DNA of 64,000 nt from assembly GCA_958450365.1 (NCBI GenBank), contig CAUEEP010000760.1, forward strand, positions 1-64,000, read 5' to 3'. Both the position numbers and the translations under genes were made by a program. Each line of letters begins with the position of its first letter. The first letter of the stretch is position 1. Below, piece after piece: positions 41,701-51,911 of this stretch. Under the pieces are notes generated by a model, which was given only the letters and a program-made list of their open reading frames with translations, was not told the DNA's origin and made no database searches. Source of the stretch: Mesorhabditis belari. Its lineage: Eukaryota; Nematoda; Chromadorea; Rhabditida; Rhabditidae.

Positions 41701-42163
41701 GTGTCTTACCTGTTATCTTGGTTTAAGAGGATGGAAAATTTGTAGAAAAATATAGTCAAATCTAGAACAATTAGAGAATGTCTTGAACATTGTAGAACAA
41801 TTAGGTCAAGGTCTCGAATATTGTAGAACAATTAGAACAATGCCTTGAACATTGTAGAACAATCAGATCAATGTCTTGAACAATGTAGAACAATTAGAGA
41901 ATTTCTCGAATATTGTAGAACAATTAGAAAATGTCTTGAACATTGTAGAATAATTAGATCGATGTCTTGAACATTGTAGAACAATTAGATCAATGTCTCG
42001 AAAACTTTCCCTGAAATACTCAACAGGTGTATTTCCAGGTTTCCCATCAGATGATCACTCGTGTGCTGTCGCAAATCGAGTAGGTGAATGGGAATCGGTT
42101 GATTGCAGTACATCACACTATTTTCTCTGCCTGATACCGTCGACGACCAATGTCAATAAGTAA
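38796..42163 (+). CDS. C-type lectin domain secreted protein
   Basis: A secreted single-CTLD protein, a large nematode family implicated in carbohydrate recognition and immunity. Four phase-consistent exons: 38796-38940, 40723-40824, 41385-41483, 42039-42163 (TAA); 156 residues. A signal peptide (MNSFLLTISFFACQLFTSVIS) is followed by CPTGTAIDAYDYCFYPF, then NYEDAKRNCAS (the A-x-x-x-C helix), FWAGIHKADNGTWTYSDG (the WIGL/WTWSDG strand) and GEWESVDCSTSHYFLC at the end. The EPN/WND sugar motifs are not evident: the loop reads LDENNWAY. Exon 1 uses donor GTTCGT. Intron 1 (1.8 kb) contains the piggyBac element and an HTH relic. Exon 1 and the upstream region lie in the palindrome. Confidence 0.85.
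39255..39423 (-). pseudogene. Transposase HTH domain relic (right arm)
   Basis: Mirror of 37617-37785, inside lectin intron 1 on the opposite strand to the lectin. Confidence 0.65.
39514..40228 (+). mobile_element. Miniature piggyBac element (right arm)
   Basis: Same element as 36813-37528, TTAA on both sides, with the 153-residue frame at 39597-40058. It shares site and sequence with the left-arm copy, so the insertion came before the inverted duplication. Confidence 0.9.
41050..41270. other. Two hairpins in lectin intron 2
   Basis: CATCCCCATGA and TCATGGGGATG (about 41054-41085) form an 11-bp stem with a short loop. TAGCTTTATTTATAT with ATAAATAAAGCTA (about 41237-41271) is a second, AT-rich palindrome. 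No function assigned. Confidence 0.5.
41745..42005. repeat. 31-bp minisatellite around CATTGTAGAACAATTAGA
   Basis: About eight units of CATTGTAGAACAATTAGA plus TCAATGTCTTGAA in the last lectin intron, directly before its final acceptor. Confidence 0.9.
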
Positions 42164-43220
42164 ATGAGTAACTGATGAAGCTGCTGGAATCCCGTGGGAG
42201 TGGCTCAGAATCTCGTTCTTGTCGTTTATCGATTTTAGTTTTAAAAGTTTTGTTTTAGTTGTTGAAATCTAATTTCTTGTCTTACTACAGTATCCCAGAC
42301 GCTAAAAATTTTTCAGTTTCAGCTAAAGACTGGACTTGGTATACTGTAGCTGAGGCAAGATTCGGGGCAAGATTCTGACAAGTCTGGGAGATTCTTTATA
42401 GAATAGGATATGCTATTTTTATCTATTAGATTGACGAAAAAGTTATGACACTTTTTTCACCGTTCTCTTTCGAAATCTCTAAAAGTCCAAGACGTCCGCA
42501 GCTATTGAAGTTTGCTAACTATACTGTGAAAACTGTCATCAACTCAATACAAATGCATAACCTCAATCCTAAACAAAGCTACAAAGCTACAAAGCTACAA
42601 AGCTACAAAGCTTATCGTATACTTGGTGTGTTTTGTGATGGCGTTTGTGTTTGTCATACCTGGTATTCGTCACCTTTCTGGAGCACTTAATTCCATCAAA
42701 TTTTTGAAAGAACAAGAATCTAGTGCATTAGGAAGATGCGATTCAATTTTAATTCAATTTCTGGGTGAAAGTACGACCCAATTTACAAATCCTCATAGAG
42801 ATTTATTATCCATGTGTGCTCAGGAAGTCAAAGTACTGAAGTAGGACATTTAAGTGGGAAAATGTTCGGAAAAAAGAGAACGTAAAAATTTTACTCCTTT
42901 GTTTGCTCAATTGGCAGATTGGGGAAAAAATATATGGAAAAAAGTAAAAGTCTACGACTTTTTTCCTTTATTTGGACAGTGTTTAGCTCAAATAGACGGA
43001 TTTCCCTAAAATTTTGTGTACTTTTCGTTGAAATTTCCTCTTTTCTGATGTTATTTATTGCTAATTTTATGCCATTTGTGTGATTTGTGATACTCATCGA
43101 TAAAAGTTGTAAAAAACTTGATTTTCTCATCATTGCGTATCAAATTTGATCCTTAGAAATGGTAAATTCAGCAATTTTCTGTCTGACAATGATAATATTC
43201 TTATTTATTGGACAATGGTA
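42164..43220. other. Intergenic with a coding-like frame
   Basis: A run of CTACAAAG units at 42576-42612 leads into a plus frame 42608-42844 that looks coding: a membrane helix (IVYLVCFVMAFVFVIPGI) then LKEQESSALGRCDSILIQFL and a tail to TAG. No start or family was recognised, so it may be a gene fragment. Confidence 0.35.
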
Positions 43221-44821
43221 CAGTAGTGGACATAATTTTGGAAACTTTTGTTTTTTCTAAAAAAAATTTCTTAGTAAAATCTGATTCGGTATGTTTACTA
43301 ACGGAAATATGTAGACCTAAAAAGCACGTAATAATCCATAGACAGAACTGCTGAACTTTTTGAAAACTATTATTTCTAATGCACTTATCTATAAACCTAG
43401 AGGACATAAATTTGGAAACTTTTAAAAACAACTCTAAATAATAACGTAACAAACCATTAAACTTCTAAATTAAAACAAAAACAAATAAATCAATTCAATA
43501 TTTGTGGAAGATCCTTTAGAATCAATAATAGTCTGGCACCGAGCGCTCATCGAAGCGACCAAGTTGTCGATGGTTGTTGTTTGAATTTCCATCCACTTCT
43601 GAGCCAAAAGCTCGAATTTTTCATTAAGATTATGGCTCTGAACGCCTGATAGGCTTTCTCCAGAACTTCTTATAGATGTTCAATATGGTTAAATCAGAAC
43701 TCTTGGCTCGGCCATTCCATAAAATAATTCCTGCAGATGAAAACTCTTTCAAAGGCTGATCCAAAGAAGTCATCGGTCGAGATTTACGCGGATTTGCCTG
43801 ACAAAGTCAAAAAGGAAATGAGTTCAAAGACAGTACAACGTCGTTTACGCGGACTTGGATTGTTTGGTCAACGTCCTGCTCATAAGCCACTGATCTCTGC
43901 AAAGATTCGCAAGCTTCGGGGCAAATTCACAGAAGAGCATCGATATTGGACGGCTCAACAATGGTCTATTTGCCTCTTTTCGGACGAAAGTAAGTTCGCA
44001 TTGTTTGAATCTGATGGCTTTCGATATGTTCGTCGTCATACCAACAAAAGGTTCAGTAAAGGATACGTAATTCCGACTTTGAAGCATGACGGTGGTAGTG
44101 ATCTTGTATGGAGTGGCTTTTTAGCTTACGGAATGATCCCATTAAAATGCACTGATGGAATTATAGACAAACGTGCTTGCTTGGACATTTTATCGAAACA
44201 TAAGCTTCCCTCCAGTTGAATGCCTTTCAGTTGATGCCTTCCAACTTTCTTTTTTTCGACAGGACAAACATAGTTCGCGGCTTGTAAAGGACTGGTTTCA
44301 GAAGGAAGGAATTATTTTATGGAATGGCCGAGCCAAGAGTTCTGATTTAAACCATATTGAACATCTATAAGAAGTTCTGGAGAAAGCCTATCAGGCGTTC
44401 AGAGCCATAATCTTAATGAAAAATTCGAGCTTTTGGCTCAGAAGTGGATGGAAATTCAAACAACAACCATCGACAACTTGGTCGCTTCGATGAGCGCTCG
44501 GTGCCAGACTATTATTGATTCTAAAGGATCTTCCACAAAGTATTGAATTGATTTATTTGTTTTTGTTTTAATTTAGAAGTTTAATGGTTTGTTACGTTAT
44601 TATTTAGAGTTGTTTTTAAAAGTTTCCAAATTTATGTCCTCTAGGTTTATAGATAAGTGCATTAGAAATAATAGTTTTCAAAAAGTTCAGCAGTTCTGTC
44701 TATGGATTATTACGTGCTTTTTAGGTCTACATATTTCCGTTAGTAAACATACCGAATCAGATTTTACTAAGAAATTTTTTTTTAGAAAAAACAAAAGTTT
44801 CCAAAATTATGTCCGCTACTG
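43221..44821 (+). mobile_element. Tc1 element with 512-bp TIRs
   Basis: It begins CAGTAGTGGACATAATTTTG, ends CCGCTACTG and is flanked by TA; 1601 bp. The arms 43221-43732 and about 44308-44821 are inverted copies. Between and into the right arm a Tc1 transposase reads WSICLFSDESKFALFESDGF, VWSGFLAYGMIPL, then (other frame) SRLVKDWFQKEGI and SDLNHIEHL. The catalytic DES is present. The N-terminal DNA-binding domain is absent because the left arm is an inverted copy of the transposase 3' end, and there is a frame break near 44217. Non-autonomous. Confidence 0.92.
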
Positions 44822-44949
44822 TATAATTCTTATTTGAGAAATTTGAATCATCAACAAAAAGCCTTTCAATCCAAAGCTAATTTCTCATCTTTACAGTTTA
44901 TCTCCTCGTTCACTTCTTGTACATCAGTTGAACTTGCCTTTCACATAGT

Positions 44950-45508
44950 GTGCCGAATAGTTGACACCATACTCAAATTTGGGATCTAGGCAATCAATTA
45001 CCTTTGCTTTTGTCAAGTTTGGCCGACATCTTGTGACTGCTTTCAAGTTGGGAGAGCCGTTACCAACTGTTCGTCTATTTCTTCTCCACGTAAGTTCAAA
45101 AGCACGGCATTTTGAATGTTGCTAAGTTGGGATTTTGCCGAATATTTGATACCATATTCAAATTTGGGATCTAAACAATCAATTACCGTTGCTTTTGTCA
45201 AGTTTGGCCGATATCTTGTCACTGCTTTCAAGCCGTTACCAATTTTGTGCTAACTTTTCGTCTATTTCTTCTCCACGTAGGTTCAAAAGCACTGCATTTC
45301 GAATGTTGCTAAGTTGGGATTGACGATATTCGACACCACATTCAAATTTGGGATCGAAACAATCAATTACCTTTTGTATTGCCAATTTTCGTGTAGAGCA
45401 TTTAGCCCGTTTACCGAATATCTTTAACGTTTTTTGCTTTATTCGAGAGAGCCAGAATTTTTGCCAGAATTTTATATCTCTTTTTTCATTCATAGAAAGG
45501 CGATACAC
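44950..45508 (-). pseudogene. Tandemly repeated coding-like module
   Basis: Two and a half direct repeats of about 190 bp. The minus strand repeatedly reads VIDCLDPKFEYG, then SQLSNIQNAVLLNLRGEEID, with YRPNLTKA between units. The most upstream unit begins with a basic leader (EKRDIKFWQKFWLSRIKQK). Frame breaks occur between units (near 45235 and 45040). Family not recognised. It could be a decayed multi-repeat gene. Confidence 0.42.
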
Positions 45509-45782
45509 TTCTTGTAAATCGAATAAAACTATTGTTTTCTAATAAAACTAAAAGTAAGTTTATTGGTCAGATTGCACGTCAATTTGGGAAAAAATTTGTC
45601 GATTTTGATCAGATATCACGATCAATGAAGGAGGAAGCATCTCCGCCCGGATAAAAGATTGCAAAGGAAACAGTACAAACCAATTTGATTCAGTATACAT
45701 AGAATGATTGTAAATTGACGAAACTTGTGTGCACTTTTTTTACCAATATTGTAAACAGCATTGATTTTGTCACTTGTTTCAG

Positions 45783-46016
45783 TCTCATCATTATTTACTT
45801 CTTGGCTCAACTTCAGAAAGTCAGCAGAAGTCGGCGCAGTCGAGCTTTGGCAATTTGCAATCGAGCTCTTTGCCTCCTTTGGATTCATTGTTCTTCAATG
45901 AATTACGCAAAGAAGTCATTGTTTTTATCGGCTGCGGAACAGCTTGCTTGTCTGTTCCTGCTGCGTTTTGCTCAATCATTAAAATTGCAGATGATTTGTT
46001 TGTCGTTCTGTTATAG
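45783..46016 (+). CDS. Unrecognised membrane protein, terminal exon
   Basis: After a TTTCAG acceptor the frame gives a Ser/Gln-rich stretch (STSESQQKSAQSSFGNLQSS), then ELRKEVIVFIGCGTACLSVP continuing into a hydrophobic helix, and TAG. A tail with one membrane span is plausible. The other strand also has an open frame (45888-45622), so the call is uncertain. Confidence 0.35.
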   Translation, partial: SHHYLLLGSTSESQQKSAQSSFGNLQSSSLPPLDSLFFNELRKEVIVFIGCGTACLSVPAAFCSIIKIADDLFVVLL

Positions 46017-46437
46017 TAGTAGATTCTCGCGACTGTTGTAACGTGATTGACTTGCTTGTGGAATAAAAGTTAGCATTTAATCCAGAATAATGAAAACGAA
46101 TAAAAGAATCACAATCAATTCTTATATGTTATATCCGATTTAGATTTTTATTCGATTTAGACTCAACAATAGTTTTAACATTTGCTGCGTTGGTAAATCA
46201 TGTTTTTGTCACGTTTTTGACAGTTTTTGATGCAATTTGGAGACATCCTACTTATTATAAGCGAGAAAGTATGTGTGTCTGTGTGTCTGTTCCGCTGTTT
46301 TAGAAAAAAGGCTGGGCCAATCGATCTAAAAGTTTGACATTACAAACCTAACTTTTAACGTAGTTTCTGATAATATTTGACACATAATTTGACCGTGTTT
46401 CCTAAAAAGCGAAATTAAAGAATCCATACTATCGCGT

Positions 46438-46508
46438 GGCCGAGTGGTAGTGCGTCCCGGCGTCCGATCTGTCAAGCTGAGCAAAGTTAGGCTCGACTTG
46501 TCCTGAGC
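46438..46508 (+). other. tRNA A-box fused to 5S rRNA-like segment
   Basis: GCGTGGCCGAGTGGTAGTGC is a tRNA D-arm sequence. It runs directly into CGTCCGATCTGTCAAGCTGA and GCAAAGTTAGGCTCGACTTG, which match the 5S rRNA core (CCGATCTGGCAAGTTAAGCA in nematodes) with changes. Confidence 0.7.
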
Positions 46509-46683
46509 CAAGTATCTGTCGCTCTTTGTGGAGAGGCCGTGTGCCAGATGCCGTTTTTCTTACGAGACATACAGACACACGTACTTTCTCGTACGAAAGG
46601 TGCAAAGAGTGGGCTCGCGTCTCTTCAGCGACAAAGGATCTCTCGTCCTTTCACTATTTCAATCGTCATTCACGGCCTACCAC

Positions 46684-46852
46684 CCGCTTACGAACTGATT
46701 TACGTTGAAAACACGGAATGCCGTCCGATCTGCCAAGTTGAGCAACGTTGGGCTCGGTTGGTCTCGGGTTCGATCCCGGCCAGATGCAATCTCTGTTGGT
46801 TTCTTTCTTTTTACACTTTTTGAGTCAGAAAGGTCACGGGTTCAATTCCTCT
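46684..46852 (+). other. 5S rRNA-like sequence with tRNA B box
   Basis: CGCTTACGAACTGATTTACG, then GAATGCCGTCCGATCTGCCA and AGTTGAGCAACGTTGGGCTC, follow the 5S rRNA gene from its 5' end through box A. Where 5S box C (TTGGATCGGAGACGG) should come, the sequence reads TCGGGTTCGATCCCGG, a tRNA B box. A further B-box-like CACGGGTTCAATTCC lies at about 46828. It is a chimeric pol III pseudogene or SINE, not a working 5S gene. Confidence 0.75.
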
Positions 46853-47173
46853 AAGGGTGAAGAAAATAAAATCCGTCTGCACGGAGCTAGGAAAACCCAC
46901 CCCCGGGTTTCTTGCAATACTTGGTTAATGGCTGGTTAATGATAAAACTAAAACTTCATATATTTTAACTTAAAAAGTGGCTAAATTCGGCAAAAGTTAC
47001 GGGGTTTTAGTGCGGCTATTGCTTCTGACCTTGTTTTTGGTATAAAAAACGATTTAGTACAAACACGCATCAAAAATATGACAAAAACATGATTTACCAA
47101 CGCAGCAAAAGTTAAAACTATTGTTGAGTTTAAAGCTAAATCTAAATCTAAATTAAAAAACTAAATCGGAGAT

Positions 47174-48914
47174 AAAATATACAAAAATATAGAACCAAAT
47201 GGGAGGGAGCAAAAATAAAATAAAATGGCACAGACAACGGGACGTTCCTAGTGACAACCTAGACACACGTGGTGCACTTTAGAAAACGACAATTTTGTGG
47301 GAGAAAACGACAACGACAGCGGCAACGACAACGACAACGACCGCGACAACGACAACGACAGCGACAACGACAACGACAACGACAGCGACAACGACAACGA
47401 CAAAGGCTTTTTTTGCCAACATGTTCAGTGGTAAAAAACTTGATAGGAATGAGAATCATCCACTAAATCAACTTGTAAACCAATTCCAACTCTATTAAGT
47501 AAGTGCGAAGCATCGTCGAGAAACTTTCCAAATATTCTTGGAAACACTAAACCTACAACCATTTAGTTATCGAGTTATGTTTAACCATTCTATATTTAAC
47601 CATTTAACCATTATTAACCATTTAGCCATTATTAACCATTTAATTAATTAAAATTTAACGTTGTCCATTGCAAAATTTCCCAAGAAAGCTATTCTTCTCT
47701 GTTTTTTCCTCTCGGTAAAAAACAACCAAACGATTGGGCTTTCTTGAGAAGCACTATTCATTAGTGGGAAGTAATTCCCTAGAGGATTGGGTTTTTGTCG
47801 TTTTTCGTCTATTCTAAGCTTTCAATTTGTTGAAGTAAACAAGGGCTTTAAACGAGTTAAAACATTAGGAAATAAGAAAATCTAAAAGTTTTCTAATTTT
47901 CAAACCTTTAAAGCTCTTGTTTTCACTAGTATTAATTCAACTTTATATCGTTTTCTTCAATTTTTTGCTGCGATTTCTTTTGAAAGAAATGCTCACAGTT
48001 CTCTTTTTCGTATTCACACGCGTATTGAACCAAAAAAAAAGTGAAAAAGGCGTTAAAGTGTTGCTTTTGATTTGACGAAAGGTGATTCACATTATTGCCT
48101 CTAAAGTAACGATTTGATAACACAAACAGCTATAGTCGGAACATTACAAGTTGCGAAATTTTATGAACTGTACAGTTTGGAGTTTTTGCAAACATTCTGG
48201 AGTTATCCTCGCTCAAACTTGTTTTAGCCAACTTAAAGTATATCTCTAGAGATTTCTTTGTTATAGAATTTTATGAGGTACGGTTGCCCGTCAATTCTAT
48301 TTCGCACTTGTTTTGTCTATGTTTCCTAAATGGTGCCCTCTTTTGTCGTAAAATTTTTTCTTTCTCGCCAGAGAAAAAGGATGAGTTGTGCTTTTCTGAA
48401 GATTTCGTTCCCACTTCTAATTTACTGTTTTGTGGATTTCTTTGTTTCTTTATGCTCTTGCATATATCTTGTTACCTTGCCACATCTTGCGCGTAATTGC
48501 TTAGTCTTTGGTACCTTTGGTATTTGGATAAATGTATTGTGAACGTATTGTGTATAAAAAAATCGCATATACAAGGCTTTCTAAAAGATTTCTTGATTCA
48601 TGCATAGTTTTTCTGGATTTGTTTAAGCTATGCGCTTTGTTGTGTCGGAAAGTGCTTGAGGTAGGGCTACCTACTCCGCCACGATTGTCATTCAATCGTA
48701 GTTTACCCTAGACATTGGGTATGAACCAACCCCAACTATATGTACGGACTTATATCTTTAAAGCACGATCTTTAAAGTAAAATCTTAAGAAGTTCAATTC
48801 ATCTAATTGCGAGAAGAACTTTATGCCCAATAAGGACTGTACTTTGTGTAAAAACTTTGTGAAACATATCATTTACCTACTGCAAATCTTTAAACTAGTC
48901 TCAAAACTTGTTAC
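47174..48914. repeat. Intergenic with CAACGA microsatellite
   Basis: At 47300-47404 a (CGACAA/CGACAG)n run gives spurious Arg-Gln frames on both strands. At 47560-47645 TTAACCATTTAACCATTA units repeat. The rest is AT-rich with no supported gene. Confidence 0.75.
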
Positions 48915-49130
48915 GGTACCTGTCGGTTATACATCCACAGAGACTCATCTCGGTTAAGGGTCCCCATGCGAGTCTTCCCGTTTCTCGATTCTCGTTCAAC
49001 TGATCGACTGATTACTTCAGACGAGCACTCTACTTCACTGAACATAATCACCCCTCACAAGTTGTCAGCTCCTTGCTTAACCGAGATGAGTCTGTGTGGA
49101 TTCTCTGTGGATGTATAACCGACAAGTACC
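48915..49130. mobile_element. MITE with GGTACTTGTCGG ends
   Basis: It starts GGTACCTGTCGGTTATACAT and ends GATGTATAACCGACAAGTAC plus C. Inner arms AGACTCATCTCGGTTAAG and CTTAACCGAGATGAGTCT pair. Same family as 19059-19263 and 4425-4454. Confidence 0.82.
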
Positions 49131-49308
49131 CTTATTACTATTAGATATGTTCTAGTTTTTGATATACGCTAGATATTTTAGGCTAAAAAGATAAACACAT
49201 ATTTTCTGGTTATTCAAGTTTACAGTAAGGTATCTCCATTGAAATCTTCAAACTTCAAAGAAGCCTAACTATGAGAATAAGCATTCTAGAACTGTCTCTT
49301 TCAGTCTA

Positions 49309-50008
49309 CAGGGAGACCGCGAATTATAGCGACTTATTTTTGAGGGTCTAGCTCAGCGAGATCTCAATGAGTCCGTATGAAATTTTTGAAGGTGATTTTT
49401 GAGTATTTCTCCTGTTACCAAACCCATTTTCTAACTGGTTGGTGCTTCCAGAATCTTTAAATGACCTTACAAAAGTTGAGAGTCGCGGCATAGCTGGCGA
49501 AAAACCCAATTTAAAGTTTTCGAAAGCCGTTTTTGAAGTTATTTAATGAATATCATCACATTTAAAGACAAAAAAAAGATTAAACAGACCAAACAGAAGA
49601 TCAAAGTCCTCATAAAAATTTGATTTTCTGTCGTCTAATTTGATTAAAATCCTAACAAAATGTGTTTCGGGACAAATTTGAGAAATAATCATGACATCTT
49701 TTTTTGAAAAGACATTATCGTTTTTTCTTTTTGATTTGATGCTATTTATCAAAAAACATAAGAAATCTGTAACATTTTAAGAAAAAACGATTTCTCAAAA
49801 TCCTTAAATTGGGTTTTTCGCCAGGTGTACCTCGACTCTTAACTTTGTAAGGTCATATAAAGATTCTGGAAGCACCAACCAGTTAGAAAATGGGTTTGGC
49901 TACAGGAGAAATACTCAAAAATCACCTTCAAAAATTTCATACGGATTCATTGAGATCTCGCTGAGCTAGCCCCTCAAAAGTAAGTCGCTATCATTCGCGG
50001 CCACCCTG
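49309..50008. mobile_element. 700-bp foldback element, CAGGG ends
   Basis: The ends (CAGGGAGACCGCGAATTATA and, inverted, CTATCATTCGCGGCCACCCTG) are flanked by TA. Arms of about 240 bp pair, including TTCCAGAATCTTTA and TCATTGAGATCTCGCTGAGC with a few changes. The centre is AT-rich without transposase. Confidence 0.85.
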
Positions 50009-51625
50009 TACATAAGTACATTCCTGGTTTGTGTTTAGTTGAGTGGCTTTTTTTAGACTCAATTGATGAGTTGCCCGATTTTTTTGATCATTTATTATTC
50101 ATTGATCCGGAAATGAACAGCAAGCATTCCTTTTGTTTATAGATTTGTTTGTTTTTCAGAAAGCCGCTCTCGCCATTTTTTTCCGCTGAGTTGCCCTCTC
50201 TTATCGCGATATGTCTGAAACTTTCACAGCGTTCAAAACAATCTAAATGGGATTTTTGAGAGGGAAAAGGCTTTGGGAGTCAGACAAAACAAGCTAGACT
50301 CATTAATTTTGGGTTTGGACAGAAAATAGGTCTAAAGCTGAACTGAAAAATTGTTTTGAATGGCAAAATCTAGAAGAGCTGAAAGTTTTGGCTAGAATTT
50401 AGTGGGTTAATAGCTTATAATTTTACGAAGTTTTGTTGTAGAAACGATTTTTTGTAGTAAAATTTACTAGACTTACTGATCGGTTAAATTAGTGCCAAAT
50501 AGAACTCACATCCAAGCTATATAGACTATGATTCTAGTCAAATTTTCTACCGTAATCCATTTTTTATTATGCACTGACTTGATAAAAGTCTAAAGTTTAC
50601 CTTAAAGTGTTAGATTAATAAGAATAATGAGCATAGACGAGTTTTGGGTTCAAATTTACAAGCCAGTTTTGTAGCCAGTTACCTTTGGAAGCCAGTTTTG
50701 TGACAAGTTACAGTTAGTTCACTTGTCACGAGCTTTCCAGTGCCACAATCTAGAGTATAAAGTATAAAATCTAGATTTTGATCCTCGCCAACTTTCAATT
50801 CTTTCTTTTATTTTCTTTGCAAATTCAATATTTTGATTCTCTGCTCAAGCACAAAGCTTTCTTTTGTAGAAAATCCCTCAAATCCCAGTCATGTGATACA
50901 AATGCGGTTGTTCAAATTCGGTTGTTTTCGAGATCCTTTCTTTCATCCCGGGGAATCCCTATTTTGCTCCAATTTGGCCTGTCAGCTGATGATCCGTCCG
51001 GCAAAAGTCTGGTTTCCAAAAACAGTTTCAGTTTTTCCGTTTTCCTTTTTCCGATTAGTCAGAGTTGAGCCAATCGGTCTTTGTGTTGCGCGCGCGGGAA
51101 TTCGCCATTTTAAAGTTGTTTTTGAAATATTTGATTGATACAGAAAATTATATTTTTGAAAAGGAAACTTTTTGTTGATCAAAGTGATTCAAGTTTTTCG
51201 GAAATTCGTCACTGGCCTTAGATTTTTGTAAAACTGAATGCATCGACGTGTTCGCTAGATACTGTAAATTTCGTGGCTCGCTAAAGTAGGCCGAAGTAGT
51301 GATATTTACTCTAACTAGGGAAGGGATTTACTCTAACTAGGGTGCTAGGTCATCGTGGGATTTCAATGCGAGGCCTAGCTCATTCGATAGGAAATCGAAT
51401 GGGGATTCCGAATCTGTAATCAAAATTTCCGGAATAGCTCTTAAAGGCAAGATTTTTGGCCCGAAAGTTTTTGCTTGGGTCGAGTTTATGGATAACTTTG
51501 GGGTGGCCTTCCAAAGAGCAGATAGCTGGAAAAGCTACTCGATTTTTACGCTATTTCCAAGTATGTTCGTTCTAGTTAGTTAGTTATTTTTTAGGGTAAT
51601 TATAGAAATTTATGTAAAGCTCTGT
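50009..51625. other. Intergenic: no clear gene
   Basis: Overlapping plus frames near 50778-51138 are Phe/Ser-rich and follow a pyrimidine-rich stretch; they could be a 5' region but show no domain. Direct repeats of TTTACTCTAACTAGGG lie at about 51307 and 51329. Confidence 0.4.
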
Positions 51626-51911
51626 CAGGCCCGTACCCAGTGGAGGGGAGGGCAACGGAGCAACGCGGCATTTGCCCTCCCCCCGAAATTTTGGAAAGTC
51701 CGAAAATCACCCCTGGTGGGCGGCCCTTACCATTTTCAAAAAGATTTTTCTCAATCTTCTTCGGCGATTGTTGGTATAAAAACGTATTTTATCAACAAAT
51801 TAGACCTCCAAAAAATTTTTTTGGCACTTCGCGTCGATTTTTGTCCGACCTTGCGCCCCCCTCCGAAATTTGTCTTGTCCTCCATGAAAATTTTTTCTGG
51901 GTACGGGTCTG
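51626..51911. mobile_element. 286-bp hAT-like MITE
   Basis: Inverted ends CAGGCCCGTACCCAG and CTGGGTACGGGTCTG. They are flanked by an 8-bp direct repeat, AGCTCTGT and AGCTCTGC, the size made by hAT transposases. GC-rich relative to its surroundings; no transposase. Confidence 0.8.

Larger units (their letters stand above)
46132..47173. mobile_element. TIR element carrying tRNA/5S-like cargo
   Basis: The inverted ends start TCCGATTTAGATTTT and end CTAAATCGGA. Matching continues for about 110 bp through CTCAACAATAGTTTTAAC and TGCTGCGTTGGTAAATCATG. The interior holds two 5S rRNA-like stretches, two tRNA B boxes and an A box. No transposase frame. Confidence 0.78.

Noticed and set aside
46684..46790. 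Functional 5S rRNA gene
   Set aside because: The 3' third of 5S, including box C, is replaced by a tRNA B box, so it cannot give a normal 5S rRNA.
47259..47466. Arg-Gln and Thr-Ala repeat ORFs
   Set aside because: They are translations of a CAACGA microsatellite.
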